Under the pieces are notes generated by a model. The model searched no databases. It was not told the origin of the DNA and saw only the letters and a program-made list of their open reading frames with translations. Shown here in pieces: positions 59,868-64,000 of a stretch of DNA of 64,000 bases. Made by a program: the position numbers and the translations under genes. Location: positions 9,072,946-9,136,945 of the forward strand of contig JABBOT010000016.1 in the NCBI GenBank assembly GCA_016165875.1, in the 5' to 3' direction. The number at the start of each line of letters is the position of its first letter. Within the stretch, counting starts at the first letter, position 1. Source of the stretch: Acanthopleura granulata. Lineage: Eukaryota; Mollusca; Polyplacophora; Chitonida; Chitonidae.

Positions 59868-60022
59868 TAATATGGTCAATGTGAGTTCAAATCCAGCCCA
59901 TGCCAGGTTCCTCTTCGCACTGAAAAGGGAAGGTTTACCAGCAATCATTGTCATGTACGTGAAATATTCTTGAGTGCGGCATGGAACGCAAATCAAATAA
60001 ATAAAATAAATAAATCAACCTG
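59868..60022 (+). mobile_element. SINE family A, deleted copy
   Basis: B-box block gtgagttcaaatccagc, catgccaggttcctcttcgc, ggaaggtttaccagcaa, a gap, then gtgaaatattcttgagtgcg and the tail caaataaataaaataaataa. Confidence 0.7.
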
Positions 60023-60529
60023 TAAAGAACTTATACCTGTAAAGAACACCGGCGAATTAAGTCATTCGAATCATACAGCCTGTACCAATAATGGCACATG
60101 TCACATGTAACGTCCTGTTTTCAAGGGAGCTAGATGGTGATGTTCCTCCATGTGTCTCAAGTCCTCCAACAGATGGCTCAAAACCGGGACATGCCAGCAC
60201 AAGTTGCATGGGTTTTGCCAAGGTTTCTCCCACCACTGGAACGTTCAGCCAGAAGGAGATACATGTATATGTTCCTCCAGCCAACCTTACGAGGAAGAAG
60301 TTAACATAAATGTAATTACATGTAATTATAGGGCAAGAATCAATTCAAACACGTAGTCACTTAGATGTCACATGTAGCTATCATTGTTCTGAAAATTCCT
60401 GACAAAGCTCCTGACTTACAGATTTCACGTTATACTTGAAAAATACCTGTAAAACAGCCAAGCAACAACAGCAGCAACAAATTCATGAGAATTATGGTAA
60501 ATACCCAAATTTTTGCCCACAAAAATCCA

Positions 60530-60709
60530 TTTTTAGAGGCAAATTAATGTAATGAAATATTATCATGCCTGCTGAAACTTGCATTTTTTCCAATAGGGCA
60601 TCACCCAAAGTACCAAATAAACCTCAGAACAGTTGTCCAAAATAAATGTAACTCTCAGAATCAGGAATACTGAGCAACTTAGTCATGGATGAAATCTTAG
60701 GTCATTTAG
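60530..60709 (-). mobile_element. MITE family C, copy
   Basis: Reverse-strand copy from ccatttttagaggcaaatta to gaaatcttaggtcatttag, with ctgctgaaacttgcattttt, ctctcagaatcaggaata and gcaacttagtcatggatg in between. Confidence 0.5.
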
Positions 60710-60826
60710 GGCAATCACTGACTGGTATAGGCATTTGGAAACCAAATTTAACAGAAGCCAGACAGACAGACGGACGGACACTGGACAATTTGCTAGAAGA
60801 TATACCCTCCTGGCATTTGCCTAGTA

Positions 60827-60866
60827 AAACTTAAAACTGACTATATAAACTTAAAACTGACTATAT
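60827..60866 (+). repeat. Perfect 20-bp direct duplication
   Basis: aaacttaaaactgactatat occurs twice head to tail. Confidence 0.95.
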
Positions 60867-61607
60867 ATGCCACCAATACAGCATTATGCTCAAACTGTTT
60901 TCACATTCTTGGTATGAATATGTTTAGTTACATTTATTGTAGTGAGTGTGTCATACATTGTACTGTCACTGAAAAAGCACTTTACGGTGTGCAGTATTAG
61001 TTCAGATGTTTCACTTAGCGCAGTATTACACGTAGCTACAATCTTTTATTAGACATAAACACATGCATCTTACCATATTCAAAATGCTTCAACTATACAA
61101 ACATTTAACAGGAAAATAGAGAAACACTACACTTATATACTGTAATTCAATAGTATGAACATACAAATTTTTTTTCTTCCGTATACAAATGTATATATGT
61201 ATTTTTTTTCTAAATGTATTTAGTTTTTCCTTATCTAATCTGTATAAATATATGTGAGACGATGCTTTTATTTATTTATTTATTTTCCTTACGACTTCTT
61301 TGAATGAGTATATAATAAACATAGATTAATGCTAAGTGCATTAAAACACTTGCACTCAGTACATAATAAAACAGCTGAATTGTTTTCAGGAGCATAATTT
61401 TGCTCCAATTTTCTTAAAAGTTTCTTAATTCAGAAAACATCATTTCCTTTCTACAAATCAGATAAAGAAAAACCACAGAGAAGCAGTATAATCCATATCA
61501 AAAGACAAATTCTTCAGGTAAATATAAGCTTTATCTGAAGACAAACATTACAATGGGAGTAATAATTTGTAAACTGCAAATATCTGAAAATTTGTCTCAA
61601 TTAAGAA

Positions 61608-61712
61608 AAGGGCCCTGCCCAGTTTCCACCCACAATAATGCTTGCTGCCGTCATGTAACTGAAATATTCTTGGCGTATCAAACAATCAAACAAACAAATA
61701 AATACAAATAAA
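61608..61712 (+). mobile_element. SINE family A, 3' fragment
   Basis: Holds cctgcccagtttccacccac, aataatgcttgctgccgtca, actgaaatattcttgg and a caaacaaataaatac tail. Confidence 0.65.
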
Positions 61713-61975
61713 AAAATATTATGAAATTATTAATGTGTTCCCAAAGCTAAAATTATTTTACTCAATTCTTAAGAAAAAATTTTCTGTGTGACATGACAAA
61801 TGTTTTTAAAACTGCAACTTCTCTTACCTTTCCTTGAATATGTCAAAATCCACATTTTTTTAATTTAAAAAGAGGCTTTCATCAATACAATATTAAGCAC
61901 CATGTAAACTAGACTCAATTCCAACAGCCAGCTAAGTTTTAATTATGTTACATGGTTAACAACCTTCCACCTGAC

Positions 61976-62095
61976 CCATGACTGAGTTGCACATTCTTCA
62001 AAATGACGACAGTTCTATTGACCTTACAGAAATGTTTTGAGGTATGTTTGGAAGATACGACGTAGGATGATAGGACACAGGGAAACATGCAGGTT
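61976..62095 (+). mobile_element. MITE family C, truncated copy
   Basis: Holds cccatgactgagttgcacat, gacagttctattgacc, gaggtatgtttggaagatac and aggatgataggac blocks, i.e. the left half of the family. The right half is missing or unrecognisable. Confidence 0.45.
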
Positions 62096-63883
62096 TCTGC
62101 CAGCATCTCTTTGCTGATTCACTTTTATCTGACTGTGAAAATCCCTTTTTCTGTGATTTTATAGAACCTTTCCTAATATGCACATGGAAATTAAGTGTTA
62201 ATTCCACAATTACGAAATTTTAAGAAAGTTCACAGAAATGTCCAAGGTTGAAAAGGTTTTCCCTTAGGCATGAGATTTTGGTATAATGAAATTAGTGACT
62301 GTCTAAAAACTATGTGGTTATATATCGAGCAAGACAAACACTTCCAAGTGGCCTGTAGATATACACATGTACAAAGAATACCCCAGTGTCAACAGTTAAC
62401 TGAGGATCAATGAAAATGGCCTTGAAACTTAAGGTGCAGTATCAACAAATAAATGTTATTAGTAGGCTACATTAGAATATATATATATATACATTCATTA
62501 AGAAATGTAAAGGGTGCGGTTCATCTTACTACACATGTTGAGGCAAAGTTCATCTGCGTTTCCTTAGAATTTCTGCGTCTTAGGTTTGGTCAGACAGAGC
62601 CTTGGGTTAGAGTATGAGTGTTGAATACAGGTACGCAAAAGTACATTATCACGTATACCTGGAATATGTTACCTGCAGCAGTGGTCCAGGTAAACATGTG
62701 ACTACACTGTAATCAGCCTACCTCTGTCTCAAGCACAGCCTCCCAGATAACTACGTCATGGACACCAAACTAATGTATGCTTACAAGTTTGTGTATGCTG
62801 TTATATATATAGTTCTGTGAGTGTATCTTGAACTTTTCTTTTCTAAAGGATAGGTTTTGTCCAGGTACATCAGACGCAATTTTGTGATATATTAATTTAT
62901 TTTTTATTTAACTGGAGTTTAATGACATAATCCCCCAAAACAGTGTGTCAACAAATCGATGGGAGGCATGTTTTTGGGTAGGAGAAAATCTTGCATGGCC
63001 AAAAAGAACTTGGCAACTGAACTTCCTAACCCAAATACATAATCTACATGAACAAGCAGAAAATTACACACTTCATCACAATGCATGCTTCAATAGAACA
63101 CAGCTGGAAATGCATCCTTTTTCATCTTCTTTCAACTTAGAGGTTTAGTTAAGTTATTATTCAATTACAGTAAGAAGAGTTACAGTATGTTTCTTTTGAA
63201 GGTGGCTTACTACATAATGGTTGGGATTCATGAATTTCAAGGCTTTGCAATACTTATAATTTATCAGCCTGCACCAAATTAACCCATCAGAAAATGTTTG
63301 AATAAATCATCTTGTAAAGATTCCAAAACCTGAAGAATTACAGATGCAATCATTCACCTAATCCTAAGTATCTAAAAATAAACTCTGAGAAGCATATTAT
63401 AGGCTTCAAATGGTACATTCTGATGCCAACATTTATCTTTTTCCACGAAGAAATTAATCCAACTTCATAACAAAGGAAACTCTCAGTTGTCCCACAACAA
63501 GGAGGAATCGATCGTACTAATCAAGCAAACTGTGTCAATTAAAAATTCCCTAATTTTCAAGTGAAATACATGTACAGTAAGTGCTCATCTCAAAAGAGAT
63601 TTTCTCTCCCATGCCTGGCTTAATTAAGGCGTGGTGGCCACAGGTAGACACGTGTGCTAATACTACTCCACAACTGAGGATCGCGTAAAAGGACATGGTA
63701 GCGAGTAAACACAGAGATGAGATTGGGTTGTTATAGTACCATAATGGTAGCCAGTGTACCCTTGAAGCTCCTTGGTGCTTAACTAGCCAGGTGCATGGTA
63801 AGTGCACAACTTCTGAGGAACTTACTAGAACATAGACCAATTTCCACATATTTAACATAACAGTCAAGTATATTCTTCCAGGG

Positions 63884-64000
63884 GCCTCAGTGGCTCAGTT
63901 GGTTAGTGCGCTAAAACAGTGCAATGACACAGGAACCTCCCGCCAATGCGGTCTCTGTGAGTTCAAATCCAGCTCATGCTGGATTCCTCTCCAGCCATAC
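63884..64000 (+). mobile_element. SINE family A head, cut by the window end
   Basis: Starts gcctcagtggctcagttgg. The A box TGGCTCAGTTG (63891-63901) fits TRGYNNANNNG and the B box GTTCAAATC (63961-63969) fits GWTCRANNC, so both internal polymerase III promoter boxes are intact. The body begins catgctggattcctctccag. It runs off the window. Confidence 0.8.

Larger units (their letters stand above)
60023..63883. other. Repeat debris, no supported gene
   Basis: TAATTACATGTAATTA (60313-60328) is a perfect 16-bp palindrome. MITE C copies and a SINE fragment are listed separately. A gacagacagacggacgg stretch lies at 60758. The remainder is AT-rich without credible frames. Confidence 0.4.

Noticed and set aside
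63884..64000. Functional tRNA gene
   Set aside because: A and B boxes are present, but spacing is too long, no cloverleaf fits, and the sequence continues into a SINE body.

Overview
This is AT-rich, repeat-dense animal nuclear DNA, mostly intergenic or intronic. It carries tRNA-derived SINEs with a recurring 3' end (a '...GTATAAGTGAAATATTCTTGAGTACGG...' type motif followed by AAATAAATAAATA). It also carries several MITE-like families, many minisatellites, long AT microsatellites and numerous degenerate repeats. From memory, this SINE type and the 'gaccccaatgaccttgaagaaaagg' repeat are typical of lophotrochozoans (molluscs, brachiopods). I therefore favour a marine mollusc-like genome but cannot fix the species. 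No bacterial operons, rRNA, functional tRNA or CRISPR arrays are visible.

Layout. 0-9 kb: degenerate MITEs, a 33-bp array, a 41-bp duplication and a 147-bp tandem repeat. 9-13.5 kb: a TA microsatellite and a cluster of three possible minus-strand exons. 14.6-17.5 kb: three back-to-back minisatellites (29, 68 and about 20 bp). 18.7-23.3 kb: SINE-like and MITE copies, then the largest array (20-bp unit, about 1.3 kb). 24.6-27.4 kb: an old dispersed repeat, a weak plus-strand exon candidate and a minisatellite split by a SINE. 28.8-29.5 kb: non-repetitive DNA with several perfect inverted repeats and a TATA/MEF2-type motif. 30.5-32.2 kb: two separate arrays of one 20-bp unit around a possible pogo/Tigger-like remnant. 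36.0-36.2 kb: a promoter-like patch. 38.8-39.5 kb: a Myb/SANT-like exon behind two CRE-like motifs, between related MITE-like sequences. 40.2-41.8 kb: a CpG-rich patch, a poly-C array and a 39-bp array. 42.8-53.8 kb: a near-complete SINE, a PIF/Harbinger-like MITE pair and a piggyBac-like TTAA element. 56-59.6 kb: a 25/26-bp array, a 40-bp array and a 24-bp array. The last is best read as a minus-strand coding exon of octapeptide repeats ending at a splice donor. 59.8-64 kb: more SINE and MITE copies, with an intact SINE head cut by the window end.

Gene content is sparse and fragmentary. The two best coding candidates are the octapeptide-repeat exon (59064-59572, minus) and the Myb/SANT-like exon (39055-39146, plus). 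Other exon calls rest on an open frame plus splice-like signals only and carry low confidence. Most long open frames here come from stop-free minisatellite units or transposon sequence.
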